64,000 bases of DNA from Mesorhizobium sp. LHD-90 (GCF_030929505.1 NZ_JAVFVV010000003.1:62001-126000), one strand, 5' to 3'. Shown: positions 1-8,656, counted from the stretch's first letter. The notes: generated from the letters alone by a model not told the origin. Translations and numbers: made by a program.

Positions 1-591
1 CGCGATCCAGGGGTAGGCGATCAGGTCGGCGGCAATGATCCTGCGTTTCAGCAGCAGCGGATGGCTGACGCCGCAGGCGATGACATTGTGGGCGCGCAAT
101 ATCTCCTGGAATGTCAGCCCCGAACCCTCGTCGAGAATGTCGATCGGGCAGACGCCGATGTCGATGCGGTCGGCCAGAAGCGCCGCGCTTAGATCCGGAA
201 GGTAGCCGTAGCTCTGGTCGACGCGCACGCCGGGATGCGCCTGCTGGAACTCGGCGACCATGCCGGCGATCAGCGCGTCCATGAAGAACGGCACGCCGCC
301 AAGCCGTACCACGCCGGCCTGCCCGTGGCGGAAATCGTCGACCAGTTCCGATGCCTTGCGGGACGCCGAAAGCATGATCTGGCCATGATCCGCCAGAGCC
401 CGGCCCAAAGCCGTCGGCTCCAGCGGCCGGCGGCCCTTGTGGAACAGCGGCTCGCCCAGGCGTTTCTCCAGCATGGCGAGCGTCCTGGAGACGGCCGGCT
501 GGGCCAGTCCCAGCAGCGCGGCGCCTTCGGTGACGCTACCGGTCTGCACGACGGCTGCGAGCTGCACGAGATGGCGTTCGTCGAGCTTCAT
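1..591 (-). CDS. LysR-family transcriptional regulator, 3' end outside window
   Basis: The reverse strand from the ATG at 591 reads MKLDERHLVQLAAVVQTGSV and continues with no stop to the window edge (197 codons). An N-terminal winged helix-turn-helix (about residues 5-60, with GLAQPAVSRTLAMLEKRL as recognition region) is followed by the start of a LysR effector-binding domain (from about residue 90). The gene is divergent from the intradiol dioxygenase at 686, with 94 bp between starts. That is the classical layout of a LysR activator of an aromatic operon, so it probably senses a pathway intermediate; the ligand is unknown. The C-terminal third is missing only because the window is cut. Confidence 0.9.
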   Translation of the reverse strand, partial: MKLDERHLVQLAAVVQTGSVTEGAALLGLAQPAVSRTLAMLEKRLGEPLFHKGRRPLEPTALGRALADHGQIMLSASRKASELVDDFRHGQAGVVRLGGVPFFMDALIAGMVAEFQQAHPGVRVDQSYGYLPDLSAALLADRIDIGVCPIDILDEGSGLTFQEILRAHNVIACGVSHPLLLKRRIIAADLIAYPWIA

Positions 592-685
592 AACGATATG
601 GTATATAAACTGCGCGTAAAATCATCAGACAATCGCCGTCGCGGTGCTAGCTTCTTGCCACAAGGCGAAGACCTTGGGAGGAAAC
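592..685. promoter_or_regulatory. divergent LysR / dioxygenase control region
   Basis: This 94-bp gap separates the divergent LysR gene and the intradiol dioxygenase. An AT-rich stretch (about 592-630, around atatggtatat at 597-607) lies next to the LysR start and is the likeliest LysR-binding and promoter area. A strong Shine-Dalgarno (gggagg, 676-681) precedes the ATG at 686. No clear -35/-10 pair could be assigned by eye. Confidence 0.4.
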
Positions 686-1567
686 ATGCCATCGCTGCGC
701 ACCGCGCCGGCTTTCGGCGAGGAGACGTCTTTCGACATTTTTGCCGGCCGGCTCGACAAGGCCCAGGCGAGCCGGTTGTCGAAGGCCCTGGTCTTGACGG
801 TGGCACATCTGCATCAGCTCGTGCGTGAGGTCAGGCCGACGCCAGCGGAATGGAAGAAGGTCGTCGCCTTTCTTACCGAGGTTGGCCACGCCAGCGACGA
901 CAAGCGCCAGGAATGGGTGTTGCTCTCCGACCTGCTCGGCGTCACCGCGCTGGTCGAGGAACTCAATTCGAGACGCCCGGCAGGCGCGACCCCGAACACG
1001 GCGCGCGGCCCCTTCTATCGCCCCGACGCGCCGAGATTGCCGAACGGCGCCAGCATTTCGCTGGACGGCGCAGGCGAGCGGCTCAATGTGCGCGGAAAGG
1101 TGCTGGACCTCGACGGCCGCCCGGTGGTGGGCGCGACGGTCGAGACCTGGCAGGCCAACGACAAGGGTTTTTACGAGAACCAGCAGCCGGACCTGCAGCC
1201 GGAGTTCAATTTGCGCGGGGTCTTCACCTCCGGCGCCGACGGCGCTTTCGACTATGTCACGGTGAAGCCCGCCGGCTACACCGTGCCGGACGACGGGCCG
1301 GCGGGCCAGTTGCTGCGCGCCGTCGGCGGTCCACTGCGGCGGCCGGCGCATCTGCATTTCATGATCAGTGCCGCCGGCTTCGAGACGGTCACGACGCATG
1401 TATTCGAGCGCACGGAAGCGCAACTGCATGAGGACCCGCTGTTCGGCGTGCGGCCGGAACTCCTCGGCGACATAAGACACGAGACCTGCAAGGGCGGCAC
1501 GACCGTCTGGGCGCTCGATTTCACCTTCGTGATGGTGCGGGCGAAGCCGGGGAGGCGCGCCGCATGA
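686..1567 (+). CDS. intradiol ring-cleavage dioxygenase, hydroxyquinol 1,2-dioxygenase type
   Basis: A 293-aa non-haem Fe(III) intradiol dioxygenase. The predicted reaction opens hydroxyquinol (benzene-1,2,4-triol) between the adjacent hydroxyls to give maleylacetate. The N-terminal dimerisation helices cover about residues 25-95 and the beta-sandwich catalytic domain about 100-285. The four iron ligands are all visible: Tyr163 (KGFYENQ), Tyr198 (PAGYTVPDDGP), His222 and His224 (RPAHLHF). The start at 686 is preferred over an in-frame start at 644 because a strong SD lies just upstream. Length and the long N-terminus fit hydroxyquinol rather than chlorocatechol dioxygenases; catechol as substrate cannot be excluded. 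A paralogue lies at 11,499. Confidence 0.88.
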   Translation: MPSLRTAPAFGEETSFDIFAGRLDKAQASRLSKALVLTVAHLHQLVREVRPTPAEWKKVVAFLTEVGHASDDKRQEWVLLSDLLGVTALVEELNSRRPAGATPNTARGPFYRPDAPRLPNGASISLDGAGERLNVRGKVLDLDGRPVVGATVETWQANDKGFYENQQPDLQPEFNLRGVFTSGADGAFDYVTVKPAGYTVPDDGPAGQLLRAVGGPLRRPAHLHFMISAAGFETVTTHVFERTEAQLHEDPLFGVRPELLGDIRHETCKGGTTVWALDFTFVMVRAKPGRRAA

Positions 1568-1711
1568 AGGTTTCGCGCGGCCCGGTTTCGTTGAAAAGCC
1601 CTTGTGGTGATCGCCACCACGGCGGTCTTTTAGTCTCGCCGGGCACCAGATCCGGCTCGCGCGACGCGCAGTCCATAACTGCCCCCAGGGCCTAGATTTC
1701 AGGAGGAGAAA

Positions 1712-2659
1712 ATGGCTTTCATCGAGGGTTATCACCATCTGACCATGAGCGTCGACGGTGCCCAGGAAGACTTCGACTTCTTCACCAAGACGCTCGGCAT
1801 GAAGTCGGTGAAGAAGACCGTCCTGTTCGACGGCACGACCCCGGTCTACCACCTCTATTACGGCAACGCCGCGGGCGATCCGTCCACCATCGTCACCACC
1901 TTCCCGTTCCGCAAGCCCGGCATCTTCGGCAAAAGGGGCACCAACCAGACCAAGGTCATCCAACTTGCCGTGCCGCCCAAAAGCCTGGATTTCTGGGAGG
2001 ACCGGCTGAACGCGGCCGGCCGCAAGGCCAGCCGGATCGAGCGCTTCGGCATCGGGCGCGTCGCCTTGGAGCATCCCTGCGGCATCCCGATCGAGCTGGC
2101 GGCCGCCGACAATGACAGGCGCGAGCCGATCGCCGCCGACGGCATCAGCGCCGCGCACGGCATCAAGGGCATCTACGGCGTCGGCATCGCGGTGTTCGAC
2201 AAGAGCTCGATGGACGATTTTTTGACCATCGGCTTGGGCATCGAAAGACTCGGCGAGGAGGCTTCGGCGCTGAAATTCAAGCTGCCCGGCTCGGGTCCGA
2301 TGGGCTCGGTCGAAATTCTGCACGAGCCTGACAAGCCGCAAGGCACCTGGACGCTGGCCGGCGGCACCATCCACCACCTCGCCCTCAACACCGGCAACGA
2401 GGAGAACCAGCTCAAGCTGAAGGCGCATCTGGAAGGGCTCGGCTTCACCGACGTGTCGGACCAGAAGGACCGCAACTACTTCAAGTCCTGCTACGTGCGC
2501 TCGCCCGGCGGCGCGCTGTTCGAGATCGCCTGGTCGGTGGAAAAGGGCTGGGCGGTCGACGAGCCCGTCGGCAAGACTGGCCAGACGCTGGTGTTCCCGC
2601 CCTGGTTCGAGGACCGCAAGGCCGAGATGGTCGCCGGCCTCGAAAAGTTTGAATGGTAG
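1712..2659 (+). CDS. VOC-superfamily ring-cleaving dioxygenase (PcpA/LinE/MhqO-like)
   Basis: A 315-aa protein with two tandem vicinal-oxygen-chelate modules (about residues 4-135 and 150-300). This is the family of hydroquinone 1,2-dioxygenases PcpA and LinE and of Bacillus MhqO. Likely Fe(II) ligands are His8/His9 (GYHHLTM), His221/His222 (GTIHHLALN) and Glu271 (GGALFEIAW). Such enzymes cleave para-diols next to one hydroxyl and feed maleylacetate or gamma-hydroxymuconic semialdehyde pathways. A clear SD (aggagga) precedes the ATG. The last seven bases overlap the esterase gene, and maleylacetate reductase follows, so a hydroquinone-like substrate is a reasonable inference; detoxification of quinones is the alternative. 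Confidence 0.85.
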   Translation: MAFIEGYHHLTMSVDGAQEDFDFFTKTLGMKSVKKTVLFDGTTPVYHLYYGNAAGDPSTIVTTFPFRKPGIFGKRGTNQTKVIQLAVPPKSLDFWEDRLNAAGRKASRIERFGIGRVALEHPCGIPIELAAADNDRREPIAADGISAAHGIKGIYGVGIAVFDKSSMDDFLTIGLGIERLGEEASALKFKLPGSGPMGSVEILHEPDKPQGTWTLAGGTIHHLALNTGNEENQLKLKAHLEGLGFTDVSDQKDRNYFKSCYVRSPGGALFEIAWSVEKGWAVDEPVGKTGQTLVFPPWFEDRKAEMVAGLEKFEW

Positions 2660-3351
2660 GTGTTTCCAACGTGGCCGCTGCCGGGACAGAGGACGCCGTG
2701 CTGAGGCTGGGGGCCATGCCCGCCCATGCCGACGCGCTCTGCGTTTTCGTGCATGGCCGCGGCCAGTCGCCGGAGGAGATGGGCGAGCATGTGATCGCCC
2801 GTCTCCGCAACGGAAGCGCGCATGTCGTGCTGCCGCGTGCGCAAGATTCCGTATGGTACGACGCGCGCGCCGTCGATCCGCTGACGGAACAGACGATGGC
2901 GCAACTGCAGGCGGGGCTGGACGCCATCGACGCGGCGGTGGCGCTGGCGATATCCGAAGGGGCACCGGGCGACCGGGTCGTGCTCGCCGGCTTTTCGCAA
3001 GGCGCCTGCCTGTCGCTTGAATATGCCTTGCGTCGACCAAGGCGGCTGCGCGGGCTGGTGGCGTTCACCGGTTGCCGCGTCGGCGGCGCGTTGCGGGCGC
3101 AGGCGGCGACGTTCCTCGACGGATTGCCCGCCTATCTGTCCTGCGGCGATGCCGATCCCTGGATTCCGCTCGGTCCTTTCTTCGAGGCGGCGCAGGATCT
3201 GGCGGAGGCCGGTGCCGCGCTGCGCGTCGAGATCTTTCCCGGCCGGGTGCATGAGGTGCTGGACGCTGAGATCGCTGCGCTGGATGCCATTCTGGTGCAG
3301 GTCGTGGCCGGCCGCGCGGCTCCCGGCGCGAGAAGGGGAGCGGTGGCATGA
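2653..3351 (+). CDS. alpha/beta hydrolase, phospholipase/carboxylesterase family (MhqD-like)
   Basis: A 232-aa serine hydrolase of the phospholipase/carboxylesterase family. The catalytic triad is visible as Ser115 (GFSQG), Asp168 (CGDADPW) and His200 (GRVHEV); VHGRGQSP near residue 35 is the oxyanion-hole region. It overlaps the upstream ring-cleaving dioxygenase by 7 nt and the downstream maleylacetate reductase by 4 nt (ATGA), so translation is probably coupled. The same dioxygenase-hydrolase pairing occurs in Bacillus subtilis as mhqO-mhqD. A role in hydrolysing an ester, lactone or acyl intermediate of the pathway is inference. Confidence 0.82.
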   Translation: MVGVSNVAAAGTEDAVLRLGAMPAHADALCVFVHGRGQSPEEMGEHVIARLRNGSAHVVLPRAQDSVWYDARAVDPLTEQTMAQLQAGLDAIDAAVALAISEGAPGDRVVLAGFSQGACLSLEYALRRPRRLRGLVAFTGCRVGGALRAQAATFLDGLPAYLSCGDADPWIPLGPFFEAAQDLAEAGAALRVEIFPGRVHEVLDAEIAALDAILVQVVAGRAAPGARRGAVA

Positions 3352-4415
3352 CCACGATAAACCCCTTCGTCTTTCCGGGCCTTCGCTCGCGGGTCGTCTT
3401 CGGCCACGGCACGATCGCGCAGACCGGCGCCGAGATCGAAAGGCTGGGGCGCAAGCGGGCGCTCGTACTGTCCACTCCCAATCAGGTGGCCGACGCGGAG
3501 AGGTTGGCCGATCAGCTCGGCGATCTCAGCGCCGGGTTCTACAGCGGCGCAACTATGCACACTCCCCTCGAGGTGACTGAAGGGCTGCTAGCCAGTCTGC
3601 CGCGCGATGGCTTTGACTGCGTCGTCGCGCTCGGCGGCGGCTCGACCATCGGCCTCGGCAAGGCGATCGCCACCCGCACCGGCGCCGACCAGGTGGTCAT
3701 CCCCACCACCTATGCCGGCTCGGAGATGACCGACATCCTCGGCGAGACCGCCGGCGGCGAGAAGGTGACGCGGCGCGATCCGTCGATCCTGCCCGAGACG
3801 GTGATCTACGACGTCGATCTGACGCTAACGCTCCCGCCGTCGCTCACCGTTACCTCGGGCCTGAACGCCATGGCGCATGCCGCCGAGGCGCTCTACGCGC
3901 GCGACCGCAATCCGATCATCACGCTGATGGCGACCGACGCGCTGCGGTCGCTGTCCGGCGCGCTGCCGGTTCTGGCCAAGAACGCCGGCGACCGCGAGGC
4001 GAGGGCAGGGGCGCTCTACGGCGCCTGGCTGTGCGGGGCGGCGCTCGGCGGTGCGTCGATGGCGCTGCATCACAAGCTCTGCCACACGCTCGGCGGGTCC
4101 TTCAACACGCCGCATGCCGAGACACATGCGATCCTGCTGCCGCACACGATCGGGTTCAACGCGGCCGCGGTGCCGGACTTGCTCGTCCCGGTCACCAAAA
4201 CGCTGGGCGGCACGCCGGGTGTCGCCCTGTTCGATTTCGCCGCTTCGCTCGACGCTCCGGCGAAGCTGAAAGATTTCGGGCTTTCCGAAGGCGATCTCGA
4301 CCGGGCGGCGGAGATCGCGGCGAAAAATCCTTACTGGAATCCGCGGCCCTTCGATCGCGAAAGCATCCGCGCGCTGCTGCAGGATGCGTGGGAGGGCCGG
4401 CGACCGCCGCAATGA
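3348..4415 (+). CDS. maleylacetate reductase
   Basis: A 355-aa iron-containing alcohol dehydrogenase-like enzyme that reduces maleylacetate to 3-oxoadipate with NAD(P)H. The N-terminal dinucleotide domain carries GGGSTIGLGKAIA (about residues 97-109), and the C-terminal helical domain carries the conserved histidines of HHKLCHTLGG and TPHAETHAI (about 242-268). The starting sequence FVFPGLRSRVVFGHGT is typical of maleylacetate reductases. It is the obligatory step after hydroxyquinol or hydroquinone ring opening and links the dioxygenases here to the thiolase and CoA-transferase at 13.4-16.4 kb. It starts inside the stop of the upstream hydrolase gene. Confidence 0.93.
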   Translation: MTTINPFVFPGLRSRVVFGHGTIAQTGAEIERLGRKRALVLSTPNQVADAERLADQLGDLSAGFYSGATMHTPLEVTEGLLASLPRDGFDCVVALGGGSTIGLGKAIATRTGADQVVIPTTYAGSEMTDILGETAGGEKVTRRDPSILPETVIYDVDLTLTLPPSLTVTSGLNAMAHAAEALYARDRNPIITLMATDALRSLSGALPVLAKNAGDREARAGALYGAWLCGAALGGASMALHHKLCHTLGGSFNTPHAETHAILLPHTIGFNAAAVPDLLVPVTKTLGGTPGVALFDFAASLDAPAKLKDFGLSEGDLDRAAEIAAKNPYWNPRPFDRESIRALLQDAWEGRRPPQ

Positions 4416-4440
4416 ACGAAAGCAGCTTGGGAGGAAGACC

Positions 4441-5736
4441 ATGACAAAGCTTGTTACGCAGAGACTGACCAGACGCACCCTGCTCAAAAGCGCCGCCGCG
4501 ACCGGCCTGGTCGCCGGCGGTCTGCCGATGCCGGCCATCGCCCAGAACAAGGCGGTGAAACTCGGCTATGTCAGCCCGCAGACCGGGCCGCTTGCCGCCT
4601 TCGCTGAAGCCGACGCCTTCGTGCTGGATGGCCTCAAATCCGTCACCCAGTCGCTCGGCCTCGACGTTCAGGTGATCGTCAAGGACAGCCAGTCCAACCC
4701 GAACCGCGCGGCCGAGGTCGCTAAGCAACTCATCGTCGACGACGAGATCAACATCATGCTCGTCGCCTCGACGCCGGAGACGACCAATCCGGTGGCGACC
4801 ACCTGCGAGGCGGAGGGCATGCCGTGCATCTCCACCAAGGCGCCGTGGCAGCCCTGGTTCATCGGCCAGCAAGGCAACCCCGGCGATCCCTCCACCTGGA
4901 AGCCTTTCAACTACGCCTACCACTTCTTCTGGGGCCTGGAGGATGTGATCGCCGTCTTCACCAACATGTGGGCTCAGGTCGAGACCAACAAGAAGGTGGG
5001 CGGCCTGTTCCCGAACGACGGCGACGGCAATGCCTGGGGCGACAAGACGGTCGGTTTCCCGCCGGTGCTCGCCGAAAAGGGTTTTACGCTCAACGACCCC
5101 GGGCGCTACCAGAACCTCACCGACGATTTTTCGGCGCAGATCAATGCCTTCAAGTCGGGCGGCGTCGAGATCGTTACCGGCGTGATGATCCCGCCGGACT
5201 TCACCACCTTCTGGAACCAGGCCAAGCAGCAGGGCTTCACGCCGAAAGTGGCGTCGATCGGCAAGGCGATCCTGTTCCCGCAGGCCGTCGAGGCGCTCGG
5301 CAACCAGGGCAACAATTTGTCGTCGGAAGTCTGGTGGTCGCCGAACCACCCGTTCAAGTCGTCGCTCACCGGTGCTTCGGCGAAGGAATTGGCCGATGGC
5401 TTCACCCAATTCACCAAGCGGCCGTGGACGCAGCCGATCGGCTTCATCCATGCGCTGTTCGAGGTGGCGATCGACGTGGTCAAGCGCACCGACGACCCGA
5501 CCGACGCCGATGCGGTGACCGCCGCGATCGCCGCGACCAAACTCGACACCATCGTCGGCCACATCGAGTGGAACGGCGCCAACGTACCGCCTTTCGCGGC
5601 GAAGAATATCTGCAAGACGCCGCTGGTCGGCGGCCAGTGGCGGCTGAAGGACGGCGGCGGCTACGACCTCGTCATCACCGACAACAAGACGGCGCCGGAA
5701 ATACCGACGGGGGGCAAGATGGAGCCGATTGTCTAG
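4441..5736 (+). CDS. branched-chain-type ABC transporter substrate-binding protein
   Basis: A 431-aa periplasmic type I binding protein of the Leu/Ile/Val (HAAT) family. It begins with a twin-arginine-like signal (RLTRRTLLKSAAATGLVAGG) and a cleavage-like AIAQ around residue 35, suggesting Tat export. The mature part starts VKLGYVSPQTGPLAAFAEAD, the usual first strand of the fold. The start at 4441 is chosen for its SD (gggagga) and the signal peptide directly after. It heads a five-gene importer (ATPases at 5922 and 6641, permeases at 7536 and 8657) inside the aromatic cluster, so an aromatic acid or phenolic ligand is likelier than an amino acid. Confidence 0.93.
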   Translation: MTKLVTQRLTRRTLLKSAAATGLVAGGLPMPAIAQNKAVKLGYVSPQTGPLAAFAEADAFVLDGLKSVTQSLGLDVQVIVKDSQSNPNRAAEVAKQLIVDDEINIMLVASTPETTNPVATTCEAEGMPCISTKAPWQPWFIGQQGNPGDPSTWKPFNYAYHFFWGLEDVIAVFTNMWAQVETNKKVGGLFPNDGDGNAWGDKTVGFPPVLAEKGFTLNDPGRYQNLTDDFSAQINAFKSGGVEIVTGVMIPPDFTTFWNQAKQQGFTPKVASIGKAILFPQAVEALGNQGNNLSSEVWWSPNHPFKSSLTGASAKELADGFTQFTKRPWTQPIGFIHALFEVAIDVVKRTDDPTDADAVTAAIAATKLDTIVGHIEWNGANVPPFAAKNICKTPLVGGQWRLKDGGGYDLVITDNKTAPEIPTGGKMEPIV

Positions 5737-5743
5737 CTCGGTT

Positions 5744-5898
5744 TCCCTCCCCCTTGAGGGGAGGGTGGCCCGAAGGGCCGGGTGGGGTCGCCTCCGCTGG
5801 ACGCGACCTCGATCCGGTGCCGGAAAGAACGTCGCAGCCGGCCGCTTGTACCCCACCCGGTCCGCTACGCGGACCACCCTCCCCTCAAGGGGGAGGGA
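5744..5898. repeat. intergenic palindromic element inside ABC operon
   Basis: An inverted repeat fills the gap between the binding-protein gene and the first ATPase gene. The left arm (5744-5768) and right arm (5874-5898) are exact reverse complements over about 25 bp, around tccctcccccttgagggg. Transcribed, it would form a strong hairpin within the polycistronic mRNA, which could stabilise the upstream binding-protein message. Confidence 0.85.
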
Positions 5899-5921
5899 AG
5901 GCCGCAACCATCAGGAGTCCC

Positions 5922-6641
5922 ATGCCCATCCTCGCCCTCCAATCCGTTTCGAAATCCTTCGGCGCCCTGAAGGTCGCCGATGCGGTTTCGTTCGACCTTT
6001 CGCAAGGCGAGGCGCTGGGCATCATCGGGCCGAACGGCGCCGGCAAATCGACGCTGTTCAACCTGATCACCGGCAACATTGCCGCCGATGCCGGCGCCGT
6101 CCATTTCGCGGGCACGGATGTCACGCGCACCCCGCCGATGGCGCGCTGCCTCGCCGGCATCGGCCGCACTTTCCAGATCCCGCAGCCCTTCGAAAAACTG
6201 ACGGTGTTCGAGAATTTGCTGGTGGCCGCCGCCTTCGGGTCGCGGAAGCGCGAGGCGGACGTCACCGACCGCTGCGCCGGTATCCTGGTCGAGACCGGGC
6301 TTCTCGACCGCGCCAACCAGCCCGCCGGCAGCCTCGGCCTTTTGCAGCGCAAGCGGTTGGAACTCGCCCGGGCGCTGGCGACCGATCCAAAGGTGCTGCT
6401 GCTTGACGAGATCGCCGGCGGGCTGACCGAAGGCGAATGCGAGGCGCTGGTCGCAACCATCCGCGCCGTGCATCAACGCGGCACCTCGATCGTCTGGATC
6501 GAGCATGTCCTGCACGCGCTGAACGCCGTGGTCGGCCGGCTGCTGGTGTTGAATTTCGGCAAGGTGATCGGTGTCGGAGAACCCGACGAGATCATGGCCT
6601 CGCGCGAGGTGTGCGAAATCTATCTCGGGATCGAAGTCTGA
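5922..6641 (+). CDS. ABC transporter ATP-binding protein, LivG type
   Basis: A 239-aa ATPase subunit of the branched-chain-type importer. Walker A is GPNGAGKST (residues 36-44) and Walker B is VLLLDEIAGG (about 155-164), followed by the switch histidine in IVWIEHVLHAL. The signature region reads LGLLQRKRLELARAL rather than LSGGQ, a variant at the usual site upstream of Walker B. The ATG at 5922 follows a caggag SD. Its stop overlaps the start of the next ATPase gene by one base. Confidence 0.92.
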   Translation: MPILALQSVSKSFGALKVADAVSFDLSQGEALGIIGPNGAGKSTLFNLITGNIAADAGAVHFAGTDVTRTPPMARCLAGIGRTFQIPQPFEKLTVFENLLVAAAFGSRKREADVTDRCAGILVETGLLDRANQPAGSLGLLQRKRLELARALATDPKVLLLDEIAGGLTEGECEALVATIRAVHQRGTSIVWIEHVLHALNAVVGRLLVLNFGKVIGVGEPDEIMASREVCEIYLGIEV

Positions 6642-7348
6642 TGACGCTGCTGGAGACACGCGGCCTGACGGCGCGCTACGGCGATTTCCAGGCGCTGTTC
6701 GGCGTCGATATCGCGCTGGAGGCCGGCGAGATCGTCGCCATCATCGGCGCCAACGGCGCCGGCAAGACGACGCTGATGCGCTCGATCTCCGGCGTGCTGA
6801 AAAACGCCGCTGAGCAGATCATGTTTGGCGGCGAGCCGATCGGCGCGCTTTCGGCGCCCGACGTGATGGCGCGGGGCATCGCCATGGTGCCGGAGGGACG
6901 AAAACTGTTCCCGTCGCTGTCGGTTGAGGAGAATTTGCTCATCGGCAAGTATGGCCGAGCGGTGGACGGGCCATGGTCGCTGGAAACCATCTACGGGCTC
7001 TTCCCGATTTTGAAGGAGCGGCGCAACAGCCCGGCCCCGGCGCTGTCCGGCGGCCAGCAGCAGATGGTGGCGATCGGCCGGGCGCTGATGTCTAACCCGC
7101 GCGTGCTGCTCTGCGACGAGATCAGCCTCGGCCTGGCGCCGGTCGTCATCCGCGACATCTACGCCGCCTTCCCGGCGATCCGTGCGGCGGGAGCCTCGGT
7201 CGTCATCGTGGAGCAGGATGTTTCGCAGGCGCTAAAAGTCGCGGATCGCGTCTACTGCATGATGGAGGGGCGCGTGACGCTCACCGGCACACCGGCTGCG
7301 CTGACGCGCGAGGACATCCATGCGGCGTATTTCGGGGTGCGGGGATGA
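6641..7348 (+). CDS. ABC transporter ATP-binding protein, LivF type
   Basis: A 235-aa second ATPase of the importer. Walker A is GANGAGKTT (residues 36-44), the signature LSGGQQQMVAIGRALMS is canonical, and Walker B is VLLCDEISLGLAP. MVPEGRKLFPSLSVEENL is the characteristic LivF segment between them. The start codon shares the final A of the preceding stop (TGATG), so the two ATPases are translationally coupled. It pairs with the LivG-type ATPase to energise the LivH/LivM-type permeases. Confidence 0.94.
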   Translation: MTLLETRGLTARYGDFQALFGVDIALEAGEIVAIIGANGAGKTTLMRSISGVLKNAAEQIMFGGEPIGALSAPDVMARGIAMVPEGRKLFPSLSVEENLLIGKYGRAVDGPWSLETIYGLFPILKERRNSPAPALSGGQQQMVAIGRALMSNPRVLLCDEISLGLAPVVIRDIYAAFPAIRAAGASVVIVEQDVSQALKVADRVYCMMEGRVTLTGTPAALTREDIHAAYFGVRG

Positions 7349-7394
7349 TGGCGATGTTCCATGCTTCCTCTTGGCGGCGATCGTCGCGGCTAGC

Positions 7395-7528
7395 CCCCTT
7401 CTCCCCGTTTACGGGGAGAAGGTCCCGGCAGGGGGATGAGGGGCGGGAGGCTACTTTTCAGAATCTAGCGCTGCCCCTCATCCGCCCCTTCGGGGCACCT
7501 TCTCCCCGTGAACGGGGAGAAGGTGGAG
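7395..7528. repeat. intergenic palindromic element that supplies the livH-type SD
   Basis: Two hairpins built on ccttctccccgttt/acggggagaagg (left, about 7397-7422) and its near copy at about 7498-7527 flank cores cagggggatgaggggc and gcccctcatccgcccc, which pair with each other. The distal arm ends in aaggtggag (7519-7527), and its ggag is the only Shine-Dalgarno candidate for the ATG at 7536. The repeat thus forms both the intercistronic hairpin and the ribosome-binding site. Confidence 0.8.
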
Positions 7529-7535
7529 CCCGTCC

Positions 7536-8399
7536 ATGAACTGGCTCGACACCATCGTCCAGGGCCTCCTGCTCGGCGGGCTCTACGCACTGTTCGCGGC
7601 GGGCCTGTCGCTCGTCTTTGGCATCATGCGCCTCGTCAATCTTGCGCATGGCGACTTGATCGTGCTCGCCGCCTTCCTGATTCTGGTGCTCGTCAGCGCG
7701 CTCGGCCTCAACCCGTTCGTCGCGGCGCTGGTCGCCATGCCCGTCATGTTCGGCATCGGCTGGCTCTTGCAGTCGCAGCTTTTCAATCGCACGCTCGGCC
7801 CGGATATCCTGCCGCCGCTGCTGGTCACCTTCGGCCTGTCGATCGTCATCCAGAACGCCCTACTCGAAGGCTTTTCCGCCGACAGCCGCCGCATTTCCGC
7901 CGGGGCACTTGAAACCGCGTCGCTGGCGCTCGGGCCGGTCAATGTCGGGGTGATGCCGCTCCTGACCTTCCTGTCGGCGGTTCTCGTCATCATCGGGCTG
8001 AACCAGCTCTTCTACCGCACCGCGCTCGGCCGCGCCTTCCGCGCGACATCCGACGACGCGGTCATCGCCGGGCTGATGGGCATCAAGCCTCACCGCATCT
8101 TCGCCACCGCCACCGGCATCGCCATGGTGGTGGTCACCATTGCCGCGCTCTATCTCGGCACGCGCGCCAATTTCGATCCGACCGTCGGCCCGGCGCGGCT
8201 GATCTACGCCTTCGAGGCGGTGATTATCGGCGGGCTGGGCTCATTGTGGGGCACGCTGGCGGGCGGCGTGATCATCGGCGTGGCGCAGACGCTTGGTGCG
8301 TCAATCAATCCCGAGTGGCAGATTCTGGCGGGACATATTGCGTTCCTGCTTGTGCTGCTGGTCCGTCCGCGCGGGCTGTTTCCAAGGGCGGTGGATTGA
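7536..8399 (+). CDS. branched-chain-type ABC transporter permease, LivH type
   Basis: A 287-aa integral inner-membrane protein with about eight hydrophobic segments. It opens WLDTIVQGLLLGGLYALFAAGL, the usual LivH first helix, and contains GRAFRATSDDAVIAGLMGI, the cytoplasmic coupling loop with the conserved A-L/M-G-I pattern. FEAVIIGGLGSLWGTLAGG near residue 228 is the family's second signature. It forms the translocation pore with the LivM-type protein. Confidence 0.94.
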   Translation: MNWLDTIVQGLLLGGLYALFAAGLSLVFGIMRLVNLAHGDLIVLAAFLILVLVSALGLNPFVAALVAMPVMFGIGWLLQSQLFNRTLGPDILPPLLVTFGLSIVIQNALLEGFSADSRRISAGALETASLALGPVNVGVMPLLTFLSAVLVIIGLNQLFYRTALGRAFRATSDDAVIAGLMGIKPHRIFATATGIAMVVVTIAALYLGTRANFDPTVGPARLIYAFEAVIIGGLGSLWGTLAGGVIIGVAQTLGASINPEWQILAGHIAFLLVLLVRPRGLFPRAVD

Positions 8400-8425
8400 G
8401 GGATGGCAATGTTTTTATCCCTTCG

Positions 8426-8583
8426 CACCCCCCTCTGTCCTGTCGGACATCTCCCCCGCAAGGGGGGAGATTGGCTGTCGCCGCGGCTTTCGCCAATCCC
8501 CGATGTTGCAGAAGAGGCGGCTTCGCTGAAGCTGCTAATCTCCCCCCTTGAGGGGGAGATGTCCGACAGGACAGAGGGGGGTG
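8426..8583. repeat. intergenic palindromic element between permease genes
   Basis: Inverted repeat with long arms: cacccccctctgtcctgtcg (from 8426) is mirrored by cgacaggacagaggggggtg (ending 8583). An inner pair is ggggggagattggc / gctaatctcccccc. A diverged relative occurs at 45,037-45,272. It separates the two permease genes and leaves 257 bp without coding capacity. Confidence 0.85.
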
Positions 8584-8656
8584 GGAAGGAACGCAGCCGT
8601 CCAAGTGCGAAGGAGCGCATTCGTTCCATCGCCAGCGCAAGCATGGGTGGAGTCTG

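Noticed and set aside
647-3040. 797-codon open frame on the minus strand opposite the dioxygenase and VOC genes
   Set aside because: Arg/His/Gly-rich without domains; the plus-strand frames have clear catalytic motifs. It is an antisense shadow of GC-rich coding DNA.
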